The notes: generated from the sequence alone by a model not told the origin. Positions 34,908 through 44,138 are shown, counted from the first letter of the stretch. The stretch is DNA of 64,000 nucleotides from Janthinobacterium sp. B9-8 (GCF_000969645.2 NZ_CP014222.1:4033740-4097739), one strand, 5' to 3'. Translations and numbers: made by a program.

Positions 34908-37118
34908 ATGAAAAATTCAATGAAACACCGCTTAACCATCCTAGCTAGTTTATTAGTTTCTGTTCCAATGGTTGCGACTGCCGCACCCGCTGCAACTAAG
35001 GGATCTTTCCAGGATTTCCTTGAGAATATGCGTGCTTTTGAGTCGGGTATTGACCCTGCTAAAGCAGATTTTTATAAGCAAAATTTTAATTCACCTATTC
35101 TTCGTTATGCCAAAGTAGTGGTCCCTGGCTTGCCCGTTCGTGATCCGGCTACTGGTAGCCTGATTATTGAACCTACAACGGTAAATCAGTACTTTACCAA
35201 GCTGGGTCTTAATACTCTTTATAATCCAGATGCAGCAGACCAAACTGCAATGTTTAAAACAATGCAATACAGCTCGCTGAATGCATGGGGTTTTATTGGT
35301 TATCAGCTGGGTGAAGCATTAATGATTGATACCGGTTATTACTCACCGGTGAAATATGTTTCTGCAACTGAAAGTCTGGATAAATTCTATATTTTTGCGC
35401 CTGATTCAACATGGGCAAATGGCGTGACTGAAGCAAGTATTGAAATTCCAGGCTCTGGCGGTAATAAAGTTCGTGGCACGCACAATAATCGCTGGGAAGG
35501 TACTTTCTCCGGTAGAAACGGCGTTAATAGCTTTGCAGATTTAAAAATCCCTGCAAAACAAGAATATGTGATTCGTGATGCCATGCGTTTTAATTATGGC
35601 GTGATGTCAGAAAAATTAGCGGCTGCAAATATTACTTGGGCACAGGCTTTAGCTAAAACATGGCCGGGTAAAGACGAGCAGGGCAATCCAATTACCATTA
35701 AAGCCACCATGTCTGGTTTATTAGCAGCGGCTCATTTGGGCGGCGCTTGGGGTGCAGCTGATTTATTGATCACAAACAAAGTGGCTTGCGATGAGCAAGG
35801 CACTTGCGTTACAACGTATATCCATAAATTTGGTAATTACGATACGCAAATTGATACTCCGAGCGACGACACCATCAGTGGTGGCCCGCTGGATGAAGTG
35901 TTATCGGCAGGCTTGGGGAATGACATTGTTTATACCGGCGGGGGTAAGAACACTATTTATCTCAGCCAGTTCCCAGGTGGCACGACCACAGTAAAAGACT
36001 TTGTTGTGGGTAATGATAAGCTGGTATTACGTAACTGGACCGGCTCTAACCCGCTGGCTAATTTAGCCGTTACAGATAGCGCAGGTGGTGCATTGCTGCA
36101 GTTTGCAGGCCAGTCTGTTCTGCTTGAGAAAGTCTCTGCTGCTACCATTAGGGCAAATCCTGCCGCAGTGATTGCTGTTTCTGCGGTGTATAAATTGGCA
36201 TGGTCAGGCAAGCAAACAGCCTCTGGTTTTAACCCGGTTCTGGATCAGATTCAAGGTACTGCGGGCTTAGGCTTTAAGCACCTGAAAATATTCCAAGACA
36301 ACGGTAGCTTGTTTGTAGGCACACAAGCCGCGGATGGCGGTATTTACTCTTGGATTGAATTACCGGGCGTAACACGTGCGCAAGTAACTAGCGACATGTT
36401 TAGCAATATGACTGGCAGCTATTCTGCGCTTGAATACACCGTGCTGCTTAACCCGACTACATGGGGTTGGGGCAAGGTAAAGAGCGTTGATTACTTTAAA
36501 GCGGCCAATACCACCGTTAATCTAGCTGCATTTGCTTACAACTTTGGTGCCTTAGCTTTGAAGCAAGAGGGTGCTGATGTGGTGCTTACCTTAAACCCAG
36601 CTTCCAATGGTGGGGATACTAAGGCGCTGCGTTTACTCAATACTAAAATCTCTGATTTGTCGGCCAAGAATTTCTATGGCGTAACTGGCAATTACAGCGA
36701 CATTAAGATTGATGATCCATCGACTGCGGTTTACTTTCCGGTAACGGCTTCGGCTGGCACAGGCGGTGTGATTGCGCCTTCTGGCGTGGTGCAAGTGCGT
36801 GAAAAAACCAATCAGGTTTTCACCATTACACCCAACGCCAATTTCAAAATTAAGAGCATTACTGTAGATGGCGTAGCACAAGCCATCAGCAGCGCATTTA
36901 CCCTAGTGAACGTGACTGGCCCACGTAGTGTTGCTGTCAGTTTTGAAGCGGGTAGCTCCAGCACTTGCGCAGCAGCTGCTTGGTCTGCAACGCAGGTTTA
37001 CGCTGCTGGCGGTACTAAGGTTTCACACAAAGGCTTTGAGTACACCAATAAATGGTGGACACAGGGTAATGAGCCAGGCACAAACGATGTATGGACTAAA
37101 GGCGCTGCTTGCCAATAA
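34908..37118 (+). CDS. Secreted multidomain protein: lysozyme-like domain, RTX-like repeats, InlB-like repeat, chitin-binding CBM5/12
   Basis: Predicted 736 residues, signal peptide ending near MVATAAPA. Residues about 33-310 resemble lysozyme-like domains found in some RTX proteins: FQDFLENMRAFESG (candidate catalytic Glu45), GFIGYQLGEALMIDTGYY, SGLLAAAHLGGAWGAADLL and a closing KFGNYDT. Then degenerate RTX repeats (about 318-350, GGPLDEVLSAGLGNDIVY), a long beta-rich part, an InlB B-repeat-like module (about 610-683) and a C-terminal CBM5/12 with AAWSATQVYAAGGTKVSHKG and YTNKWWTQGNEPG. It probably binds chitin and may cut chitin or peptidoglycan. Catalysis is inference. Confidence 0.72.
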   Translation: MKNSMKHRLTILASLLVSVPMVATAAPAATKGSFQDFLENMRAFESGIDPAKADFYKQNFNSPILRYAKVVVPGLPVRDPATGSLIIEPTTVNQYFTKLGLNTLYNPDAADQTAMFKTMQYSSLNAWGFIGYQLGEALMIDTGYYSPVKYVSATESLDKFYIFAPDSTWANGVTEASIEIPGSGGNKVRGTHNNRWEGTFSGRNGVNSFADLKIPAKQEYVIRDAMRFNYGVMSEKLAAANITWAQALAKTWPGKDEQGNPITIKATMSGLLAAAHLGGAWGAADLLITNKVACDEQGTCVTTYIHKFGNYDTQIDTPSDDTISGGPLDEVLSAGLGNDIVYTGGGKNTIYLSQFPGGTTTVKDFVVGNDKLVLRNWTGSNPLANLAVTDSAGGALLQFAGQSVLLEKVSAATIRANPAAVIAVSAVYKLAWSGKQTASGFNPVLDQIQGTAGLGFKHLKIFQDNGSLFVGTQAADGGIYSWIELPGVTRAQVTSDMFSNMTGSYSALEYTVLLNPTTWGWGKVKSVDYFKAANTTVNLAAFAYNFGALALKQEGADVVLTLNPASNGGDTKALRLLNTKISDLSAKNFYGVTGNYSDIKIDDPSTAVYFPVTASAGTGGVIAPSGVVQVREKTNQVFTITPNANFKIKSITVDGVAQAISSAFTLVNVTGPRSVAVSFEAGSSSTCAAAAWSATQVYAAGGTKVSHKGFEYTNKWWTQGNEPGTNDVWTKGAACQ

Positions 37119-37146
37119 GCCATCGGTGCTAATGAGTGAGTGAAAG

Positions 37147-37184
37147 AAAAAAGCCCTGCCATCGATTGATGGCTGGGCTTTTTT
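37147..37184 (+). terminator. Rho-independent terminator after the chitin-binding protein gene
   Basis: AAAAAAGCCC-T-GCCATC pairs with GATGGC-T-GGGCTTTTTT around a GATT loop (one T-T mismatch). Confidence 0.92.
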
Positions 37185-37287
37185 GTGTGACGACTGATCA
37201 TTAAAAATAGGTTTTCTTTAAGATAAATAGTTTAATTTTAAGCTTGGTTTTCTCCATAAAACTTCGTGGTTCAAGGTTTGGGTTTTA

Positions 37288-38070
37288 TTAAGCAGATAAA
37301 CTAATTAAATAATTGCGCAGATTAATACCTTTATTGGTGATACCCAATTTACTTCTTAAACTATTTCTGTGATTTTCAACGGTTTTGGAAGCCACGCTTA
37401 AGCTTTGCGCAATTTCTTTAGTCGACATGCCTACTTTAATAAATTTGGCGACTTGCACTTCCGATGGCGTGAGCAGGGCGTATAGGCTGGTATCAATATC
37501 GCCATTATCATTCACTGCGGATGCCACAATCCCTTCGATTAAATCGAGGCACATAATTAAAATAGGATCTGAAATCGTGGCCTTTACCTGCCTGATTTGT
37601 GGCAAATGCTGGCTGCGAATACGCTCTAATACTTCATCAATTTCGCCGCTATCTTGCCATTCTCTGAATTCGGTCAGCGTTTCAGTCAGGCTGTAGAATT
37701 TTGCAAAATCGGGGCTAGGGTAATGAGCGTCGTTCTCTTCTTCTAAAGAGCCCACTTCGATATGCCATAAGGTCTGGTTAACGCGAAATAAATGCAGTTT
37801 TAAATCGCGGTTAAAAAACTTCCAGCCATCCAAGCCGCTCACCGAAGTTTTAATCAGCGCTTTAATTGCAGCCAGATTATCCTGTCCGATCAGAAAGCTG
37901 AAATGATCAAGCTGAGTGGCTGTTTCGTGCGAAGGATAATTATGATCCAGAATCTCGCCCGAGCTAAAAAAGCTAATCACAAAGATATTGCGATAGGCGA
38001 GCACATATTGAAATGAGCTGATTTTCATTTCAAGTTGTTCAATTAATTGCTTGGTCTGGTCAGTGGTCAT
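37288..38070 (-). CDS. LuxR/FixJ-type HTH transcriptional regulator
   Basis: Predicted 260 residues. The C-terminal 65 residues are a GerE/LuxR-type helix-turn-helix (LTPSEVQVAKFIKVGMSTKE, IAQSLSVASKTVENHRNSLR). The N-terminal 190 residues have no receiver Asp and look like a PAS/GAF-type sensor fold, but I cannot name it. No hydrophobic segment. It lies tail-to-tail with the chitin-binding protein gene and may regulate nearby sugar genes; this is a guess from position. Confidence 0.8.
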   Translation of the reverse strand: MTTDQTKQLIEQLEMKISSFQYVLAYRNIFVISFFSSGEILDHNYPSHETATQLDHFSFLIGQDNLAAIKALIKTSVSGLDGWKFFNRDLKLHLFRVNQTLWHIEVGSLEEENDAHYPSPDFAKFYSLTETLTEFREWQDSGEIDEVLERIRSQHLPQIRQVKATISDPILIMCLDLIEGIVASAVNDNGDIDTSLYALLTPSEVQVAKFIKVGMSTKEIAQSLSVASKTVENHRNSLRSKLGITNKGINLRNYLISLSA

Positions 38071-38234
38071 TCTTTAGCTTGAAAGTGGTTAGGGCGCACG
38101 GTATTTGTGAGATTCATTTTAGCTTAGCTGTTGTGGGATGGGGGGATTGAATGTTGCGTTGCGGGGGGATGGTTTGTGTTTTTGCGTGATGGGCTTTATC
38201 TAATTAGCGCTAAGTGATGCAAAAGCCTATTTCT

Positions 38235-38480
38235 AGTGCCCTTCGGCACGTGGATTTTGGTGCGGGAATCCCCCGCGGGGGACTCACTTTCTTGAACGGC
38301 CAAGAAAGTAAGCAAAGAAGGCCGCCCCGACCAGCACGAACGCCCCTCACTGCGGATAATCGGCTCGGCGAAAAAGGCTGCTCGGGAGCAAGCCCGCTAC
38401 CCCTTTTCCGAAACCCCGATCCGCTTATTCCTTTCTTCGGCGTGCTTCAAGGGGGATTTAAGCCCCGTGCGATGAGGAGG
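38235..38480. repeat. Dispersed repeat, copy 1 (AGTGCCTTCGGCAC ... element)
   Basis: About 246 bases matching 44839-45127 and 53647-53942. Shared blocks include GTGCC-(C)TTC-GGCAC, GTGCGGG, TTTCTTG..CGGCCAAGAAA (a 7-bp stem), GCAAAGAAGGCCGCCCC, CCAGCACGAA, CCCCTC(A/T)CTGCGGA, CGAAACCCCG and CTTCGGCGTGCTTCAAGGGG. It is GC-rich relative to its surroundings. The rest of the 558-base gap between the LuxR gene and hisD shows nothing else but a hairpin next to hisD. Confidence 0.85.
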
Positions 38481-38589
38481 AGTAAACGGCAGATTATTGG
38501 GTTTGAAAATGCTCAAAACTCAAAAATATGAACTCAAAATCTCGTTTTCTCCGCGAAGCTCCGTGTTTCAAGATTTGGGTTTTAAGCCT

Positions 38590-38620
38590 CAAGCTACGGC
38601 GGGTTTTTCGCCGTAGCTTG
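38590..38620 (-). terminator. Hairpin at the hisD 3' end, possible terminator
   Basis: CAAGCTACGGCG and CGCCGTAGCTTG form a perfect 12-bp stem with a 7-base loop just after the hisD stop codon. No clear U-tract on the minus strand. Confidence 0.55.
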
Positions 38621-38628
38621 CTCACTCA

Positions 38629-39924
38629 TCAATCCTTCAAACGATATTCCGCCGATCGTGCATGGGCTGTTAGCCCTTCGCCGTGGGCGAGGGTGCTGGC
38701 GATGCGGCCTAGTTTTTGGCTGCCGGCTTCTGAAACTTGGATGATGCTGCTGCGTTTTTGGAAGTCGTAAACGCCGAGCGGGCTGGCGAAGCGGGCAGTG
38801 CGGGCGGTGGGTAAAACATGATTTGGTCCGGCGCAATAATCGCCTAAAGATTCGCTGGTGAATTTGCCCATAAAAATCGCACCCGCGTGACGTAGCTCAG
38901 CTAGGTAGGCTTCTGGGGTAGCGATGGATAATTCCAGATGTTCCGGCGCAATATAATTGGCAATTTCGCAGGCTTCGTGCAGATCTTTTACCTTGATTAA
39001 AGCGCCACGGCCGGTGAGGGACGCGCGAATAATGTCTTGGCGCGGCATGGTGGGGAGTAGCTTTTCGATGCTGGCGGCAACTTGCTGGATGAAATTTTCA
39101 TCCGGGCAAAGCAGAATCGCTTGGGCGATTTCATCGTGCTCGGCTTGGCTGAATAAATCCATCGCGATCCAATCTGGATCGGTTGTGCCATCGCAAATCA
39201 CTAAAATCTCGGATGGGCCAGCCACCATATCGATGCCAACCACACCAAATACGCGGCGCTTGGCCGCGGCGACATAGGCATTGCCGGGGCCGGTGATTTT
39301 ATCCACAGCAGGCACGGTTTCTGTGCCAAAAGCCAGCGCGCCCACGGCTTGCGCGCCGCCAATACAGAATGCTCGGCTTACACCGGCTACATACGCCGCG
39401 GCCAGTACCAGATCATTGCGCTCGCCGCGTGGCGTTGGCACTACCATAATAATTTCAGCCACTCCGGCTACATGAGCGGGAATGGCGTTCATCAATACGG
39501 ATGATGGATAGCTTGCCTTACCACCCGGTACATAAATCCCTACTCTATCGAGTGCCGTTACCTGCTGGCCCAGCACCGTGCCATCCTCATCCGTGTATTG
39601 CCAGGACGCCATTTTTTGATGTTCGTGATATTTGCGCACTCGTTCCGCTGCGGCCACTAAGGCCTCTCTCTGCACATCGGGCAGGCGCTCGAAAGCGGCT
39701 TTTAGCTCAGCCTGGGTCAGCTCCAGCTCGGCCATGGTTTGTGCCGCAACACCGTCAAAGCGCTGGGTATATTCCACTACAGCCGCATCGCCGCGTGCTT
39801 TTACATCGTCGAGAATGGCCGCAACCCGAGTATCAACATCCGGATCTTGCGAGGTTTCGAAAGCCAGCAGGGCGGCGAGTTGTGATTGAAAATCAGCAGA
39901 ACGAGAATCAAGGCGACGCAACAT
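38629..39924 (-). CDS. hisD: HisD, histidinol dehydrogenase
   Basis: Predicted 431 residues from ATG 39924 (MLRRLDSRSADF); an in-frame TTG 12 bases upstream is possible, but TGGA sits well placed for the ATG. Conserved: DRVGIYVPGGKASYPSSVLM, GGAQAVGALAFGTETVP, ITGPGNAYVAAAKR, LFSQAEHDEIAQAIL and EHLELSIATPEA. Last two steps of histidine synthesis. It is isolated from the other his genes, between the repeat and the OLD-family gene. Confidence 0.96.
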   Translation of the reverse strand: MLRRLDSRSADFQSQLAALLAFETSQDPDVDTRVAAILDDVKARGDAAVVEYTQRFDGVAAQTMAELELTQAELKAAFERLPDVQREALVAAAERVRKYHEHQKMASWQYTDEDGTVLGQQVTALDRVGIYVPGGKASYPSSVLMNAIPAHVAGVAEIIMVVPTPRGERNDLVLAAAYVAGVSRAFCIGGAQAVGALAFGTETVPAVDKITGPGNAYVAAAKRRVFGVVGIDMVAGPSEILVICDGTTDPDWIAMDLFSQAEHDEIAQAILLCPDENFIQQVAASIEKLLPTMPRQDIIRASLTGRGALIKVKDLHEACEIANYIAPEHLELSIATPEAYLAELRHAGAIFMGKFTSESLGDYCAGPNHVLPTARTARFASPLGVYDFQKRSSIIQVSEAGSQKLGRIASTLAHGEGLTAHARSAEYRLKD

Positions 39925-39936
39925 GGCAGAGTCCAA

Positions 39937-40178
39937 AAATCTATTGTGGAACGATTATACCCAACTAGACTTGCTCGTCAGAAAATCATCTGTGTGGCTT
40001 ATTGTCTTGATTAGATGGATGTTCTATTGAAAGTAGTGTTGTTAAAACGTTGTGTTAGAGCTGAAATTATTCATTTTTAAATGTTCGTTTTTATAAACTT
40101 CTTTTTATGGGGTTAGTTACTTATGAAATGTAATTTCATTTTTAGTGTATTTCTAAGTTGGTACAATTATCATTTTTT
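39937..40178. other. AT-rich intergenic region upstream of the OLD-family gene
   Basis: The 425-base gap between hisD and the OLD-family gene becomes strongly AT-rich a short way beyond the hisD start and stays so through the next gene. I see no hairpin, tRNA or direct repeat marking an insertion edge. It probably holds the promoters of both divergent genes. Confidence 0.5.
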
Positions 40179-40203
40179 CTTTTCTTTTCTTTTCTTTTCT
40201 TTT
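40179..40203. repeat. Simple sequence repeat (CTTTT)5
   Basis: Five tandem copies of CTTTT preceded by six T residues, about 150 bases before the OLD-family start codon. Pentanucleotide tracts of this kind can change length by slippage. Confidence 0.85.
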
Positions 40204-40349
40204 TAAGTAAGTATTTCAGTAATTATTTTCACATTTTCTGACAATTTCATTAGTTGTTGGTATGATGACAAATGGATATTTCGGAGTGGTTGTACTTGGT
40301 TTTTAATTTATTGCATAAAAATCATTTATTAAAAATAAGGTATTTTGTG

Positions 40350-42032
40350 ATGAAAATTAAAAAATTATTAATGCAAAATTATAGAACATTTGAAAATTCA
40401 GAATTAAATTTTCATGGTTGTTATACTGCCATCTGTGGTCAAAATGATGCGGGGAAAAGTAATATAATTCGCGCTATTAGATCTATAATAAAGTCTTCAG
40501 GGGATAGGTTTGGTTTTAATAAAGACCCAGATATTAACTATAAAAAGGATTATCCAAAATGGCAAGATAAAGACCACACAAATAAGCAAATAAGATTCGT
40601 ATATCTATTTAATGTTTGCAAGAAAAATGACACTGGTCTTTTTCGCTTTATTATAGATTACTTGAAGTTGGATAATCTTGAAGATTATGAATGTTTTGAT
40701 TTTGAATTACATATTGAATACTTGAGTGATAAACCAAATCCTGATGTAAAAGTTGTTGTTTGTGATAAAGAGTACAAAGAGTTAAAAGCTGAAGAAGTTT
40801 TTAAAAAAATACAACAGTCTATTCTTGTTCATAATTCAACAGAAACTGATCCATATCAATTCAATAGTCTTTTTGAAGATGTTGGTTCAGAAACTGCAAG
40901 TGAGTTTGATAATATTGCTGCGACAGTGCAAAAAGCACTAGGGAAAGTTGCAAAGGCGCATAAAAAAGAATTGTCAGAATTACTTGGTCGACTTGATGCT
41001 AAGTATAAGGTTGGTATCTCTCTTCCAGATTATAATATGGAGTACCTGCCGTATAATATTACATTGGGGGATGCTAAAATTGATGTTGAAATAAATGATT
41101 GGGGTAGCGGAACAAAAAATAGGACTAATATTTTGCTTCAATTATTAAGGGCAAAACAAATAAGTCACTCAACAACAACCGCATCAAAAATTACTCCTGT
41201 AGTTATTGTTGAGGAACCAGAAAGTTTCTTGCACCCATCCGCACAGGCAGAGTTTGGTCGCTTTCTTCAAGATATTGCCGAAGAGTTTAAAGTTCAAGTA
41301 ATTGTTACTACGCATAGTCCATATATGCTAAGTAAAAAAGGGCCAGAGTCAAACATCCTGTTAAAGAGGAAAATAGTACATAGTCAAATGAGAGAGACGG
41401 AAGTCATTGAGACAAGTGGTGATAATTGGATGGAGCCATTTGGTGTTGCGTTAGGGCTTTCGAATGAAGAATTTATGCCTTGGAAGGATATATTTTTTAA
41501 TAATTCGAATTCAATTTTGATGGTGGAAGGAAAGTTTGATGTTGAGTATTATGAATTATTAAGGGATCCAATTCATGGCAAGAATAAATTAGATTTTGAA
41601 GGGGTTGTTTTTGATTATGATGGTTGGTCAACACTTAAAAACCCAACATTGTTGAGGTTTCTTAAAAATAGATGTAAAAAATTTTTCATTACATATGATT
41701 TAGATGTGGAAAAAGATATTGAAGAAATTCTTAAGAGGAATGGGTTCAAAAGAAATGAGGATTACTTTCCGATAGGAAAAAACGTTAGTGGATTGAGAAA
41801 TATTGAAGGCCTTTTGCCTAGGAGTTTTGTGGATAAAGTAAACTCTATAAATGGAAGTTTAGTTTCAGCTGCTATGCACGGAATGAAGAATGAGCAAGAA
41901 TCTGCAAAAACAAATTTGAAGCGATTATATGTAGAAGAGTTTAAGAAAAATGCCCGTATATCAAATGGTGATTTTGATGATTTTTATAAAATAATTAAGA
42001 TTATTAATAAAGCATTTTTGAAAAATAAATGA
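40350..42032 (+). CDS. OLD-family ATPase with C-terminal TOPRIM nuclease-like domain
   Basis: Predicted 560 residues from ATG 40350, which has AAGG 9 bases upstream; the longer form from 40272 lacks one. Walker A GQNDAGKSN (about 30-38), ABC-type signature WGSGTKNRTN (about 250), Walker B VVIVEEPESFLHP (about 285), H-loop VTTHSP, then a TOPRIM domain with Glu in LMVEGKFDVEYY (about 390) and acidic TYDLDVEKD (about 447). OLD-type proteins are DNA nucleases in phage defence (phage P2 Old, GajA). No UvrD-like helicase follows, so it is a stand-alone (class 1-like) form. Codon use is far more AT-rich than neighbours, pointing to horizontal transfer. Ends 17 bases from the convergent kinase gene. 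Confidence 0.85.
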   Translation: MKIKKLLMQNYRTFENSELNFHGCYTAICGQNDAGKSNIIRAIRSIIKSSGDRFGFNKDPDINYKKDYPKWQDKDHTNKQIRFVYLFNVCKKNDTGLFRFIIDYLKLDNLEDYECFDFELHIEYLSDKPNPDVKVVVCDKEYKELKAEEVFKKIQQSILVHNSTETDPYQFNSLFEDVGSETASEFDNIAATVQKALGKVAKAHKKELSELLGRLDAKYKVGISLPDYNMEYLPYNITLGDAKIDVEINDWGSGTKNRTNILLQLLRAKQISHSTTTASKITPVVIVEEPESFLHPSAQAEFGRFLQDIAEEFKVQVIVTTHSPYMLSKKGPESNILLKRKIVHSQMRETEVIETSGDNWMEPFGVALGLSNEEFMPWKDIFFNNSNSILMVEGKFDVEYYELLRDPIHGKNKLDFEGVVFDYDGWSTLKNPTLLRFLKNRCKKFFITYDLDVEKDIEEILKRNGFKRNEDYFPIGKNVSGLRNIEGLLPRSFVDKVNSINGSLVSAAMHGMKNEQESAKTNLKRLYVEEFKKNARISNGDFDDFYKIIKIINKAFLKNK

Positions 42033-42049
42033 TATTTTTTGAAGTATAT

Positions 42050-42667
42050 TTATTCCCAGCTAAACAGCACATCCGCCCGCTCTTTACTGGCTTCAATCAG
42101 CTTTGCATTCGGGCCGTCAGTGTTGCGTACCCATTTGATAGCGGCGGCTTCGCTGCGGCCAAATTGCATATGGCGCTTGATCAGGCGAGATTCTCTGAGG
42201 GCGTGGTCTACGTCTACATACCAAGTTTCATCGAGCAGGCGGTGTAATTTGGCCCAATGCCCGCTGCTCAGCAGTAGGTAATTGCCTTCGACGATGACGA
42301 GCTGGTTTTCAGACTGGATAGGAATGGCGTTGGCGATGGGCTCTTCGATTTCGCGGCGAAACTCGGGGGCGTAGATGGTTTCGCCTGCGGGCTGGGTTTT
42401 TAGTCGCTGAATCATTTCTGCAAAGCCTGCGCTATCGAAGGTATCTTCTGCGCCTTTTCTTTCTGCCTTGCCAAGGCGGGCCAGCTCGCTATTAGCCAGA
42501 TGATAGCCATCCATAGGCACAACGATGCTTTGTTCTGGGTAAAGCTGTTGAATCTCTTGCGCCAGCGTGGATTTGCCCGAGCCGGGCGGGCCAACGATGC
42601 CGAGTAATTTGCGTTGGCCACTGGCCAATAGGGCATCGATTCTGGCCAGATAGTGGGGCTGGATCAT
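42050..42667 (-). CDS. P-loop small-molecule kinase (uridine kinase/phosphoribulokinase-like)
   Basis: Predicted 205 residues from ATG 42667 (MIQPHYLARIDALL); the ATG 39 bases upstream adds an unlikely charged stretch. Walker A GIVGPPGSGKST, VVPMDGYHLANSEL and VIVEGNYLLL are typical of the nucleoside/nucleotide kinase family that includes uridine kinase, pantothenate kinase and fructose-operon kinases. The substrate is unclear. It lies after the TRAP operon on the same strand but beyond a strong terminator. Confidence 0.8.
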   Translation of the reverse strand: MIQPHYLARIDALLASGQRKLLGIVGPPGSGKSTLAQEIQQLYPEQSIVVPMDGYHLANSELARLGKAERKGAEDTFDSAGFAEMIQRLKTQPAGETIYAPEFRREIEEPIANAIPIQSENQLVIVEGNYLLLSSGHWAKLHRLLDETWYVDVDHALRESRLIKRHMQFGRSEAAAIKWVRNTDGPNAKLIEASKERADVLFSWE

Positions 42668-42703
42668 TTTGCGTTTTTCTCGGCAAGGGGGAATCAAAAC
42701 TAA

Positions 42704-42742
42704 CACAGGCCCCAGCCGCTATCAATGCGGCTGGGGCCTGTG
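42704..42742 (-). terminator. Terminator after dctM
   Basis: CACAGGCCCCAGCCGC and its exact complement form a 16-bp stem with a 7-base loop; TTAGTTTTG follows on the minus strand. Confidence 0.88.
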
Positions 42743-42764
42743 TGGTTTGTGCGTTAGAAAAGGC

Positions 42765-44138
42765 TTACATCATTCCCATCGCTCTTGGCAGCCAGAGTGA
42801 GATGGCAGGAACATAGGTCACTAGCAGCAAGAAGCCCAGCATGGTGAGTAGCCATGGCCAGACGGCGATGGTTAGCTCGGTGATGCCCATTTTGGTGATG
42901 CCGGATGCCACGTAAAGATTGAGCCCTACCGGCGGATGGCACATGCCGACTTCCATATTTACGGTGATCAGAATCCCGAAGTGAATCGGATCAATCCCTA
43001 GCTTGATGGCAACCGGAAACAGGATAGGGGCCATGATCAGGATGATGGACGATGGCTCCATCACATTCCCCGCTAAGAGCAGCAGAATATTCACGGCCAG
43101 CAAAAAGGTAATCGGGCCAAGGCCCATGCCTAGCAACCAATCGGCCATTGCCTGTGGGATGCCTTCGTTAGTCATCACAAACGAGAACAGTACGGCATTG
43201 GTAATGATGTAGAGCAGCATGGCGCTCATGCTGGCCGAATCAAGCAGCACTTTAGGCACACGGCTCAGCGGTAAATCGCGGTAGACAAATACGGCAATGA
43301 TAAAGGCGTAAACGGCGGCAATGGCGGCAGCTTCGGTCGGCGTGAAAATACCTGTATAAATCCCACCAAGCACCACCACAATCAGCATCAGCCCCCAAAC
43401 CGAGCGGCGAAATGCGGCCCAACGCTCACCGGCTGTGGCTTTGGGCATGCGTGGGTAGCCAAATTTACGCGCGCGCCACCATGTGGTTAGCCCCAGTAAA
43501 AATGCCAGCATGATGCCGGGAACAACGCCTGCCATAAACAGCGCACCGACCGAGGTATTGGTGGCTACTGAGAACATCACCATGGCAATGGATGGCGGAA
43601 TCAGAATCCCTAAAGCACCGGCGGTGGTGATCACCCCCGCGCCAAATTGACGTGGAAAGCCTTGTTTAATCATGGCAGGCAATAGGATGGAACCAATCGC
43701 CACCACCGTGGCCGGGCTGGAGCCGGAGACAGCGGCAAACAAAGCGCAGGCGAGTACGCCCGCCAAACCTAAGCCACCATGAAAGTGCCCCACCATGCTG
43801 GTGGCAAAATCGATCATGCGGCGGGCGACACCACCGTGGGTTAAGAAATTACCGGCCAGAATAAAGAAGGGAATGGCCATAATTTCAAACTTCTCAATCC
43901 CCGTGAATAATTTCAGCGCCACCGATTCGATAGGCACATTGGTCATGGTGAACAAGAAGGTGAGTACGGTCAGCCCAAGCGCGATAGAGATCGGCATACC
44001 GGTGGCCATCAGCGCCAGCAGCAGGCAGAACACCACCGCTTTATTGCCGCCGACGATGGCGATAATCGCTAAAGATCCGAAAAGTAGGGCGGGTATTTTG
44101 ATTGACCAGTGCGCTTCTGGTGCAGGAATGGTACTCAT
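42765..44138 (-). CDS. dctM: DctM, TRAP transporter large membrane subunit
   Basis: Predicted 457 residues, about 12 TM helices, with PIESVALKLFTGIEKFEIMA, IPFFILAGNFLTHGGVARRM, GSSPATVVAIGSILLPAMIK and MCHPPVGLNLYVASGI. Forms the Na+-coupled transport channel for C4-dicarboxylates delivered by DctP. Overlaps dctQ by 4 bases. Confidence 0.94.
   Translation of the reverse strand: MSTIPAPEAHWSIKIPALLFGSLAIIAIVGGNKAVVFCLLLALMATGMPISIALGLTVLTFLFTMTNVPIESVALKLFTGIEKFEIMAIPFFILAGNFLTHGGVARRMIDFATSMVGHFHGGLGLAGVLACALFAAVSGSSPATVVAIGSILLPAMIKQGFPRQFGAGVITTAGALGILIPPSIAMVMFSVATNTSVGALFMAGVVPGIMLAFLLGLTTWWRARKFGYPRMPKATAGERWAAFRRSVWGLMLIVVVLGGIYTGIFTPTEAAAIAAVYAFIIAVFVYRDLPLSRVPKVLLDSASMSAMLLYIITNAVLFSFVMTNEGIPQAMADWLLGMGLGPITFLLAVNILLLLAGNVMEPSSIILIMAPILFPVAIKLGIDPIHFGILITVNMEVGMCHPPVGLNLYVASGITKMGITELTIAVWPWLLTMLGFLLLVTYVPAISLWLPRAMGMM

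Noticed and set aside
38214..38531. Open frame across dispersed repeat copy 1, and similar frames at 44876-45118, 44905-45174 and 53662-53952
   Set aside because: The frames arise from the GC-rich repeat itself, differ between copies, lack ribosome binding sites and encode low-complexity Arg/Pro-rich peptides.
40179..40203. Tandem CTTTT units as a CRISPR-like or satellite array
   Set aside because: Units are 5 bases without spacers; it is a simple sequence repeat.
39937..42049. Integrative element or prophage remnant around the OLD-family gene
   Set aside because: No integrase, tRNA, direct repeat or phage gene was seen at either edge; only composition suggests transfer.
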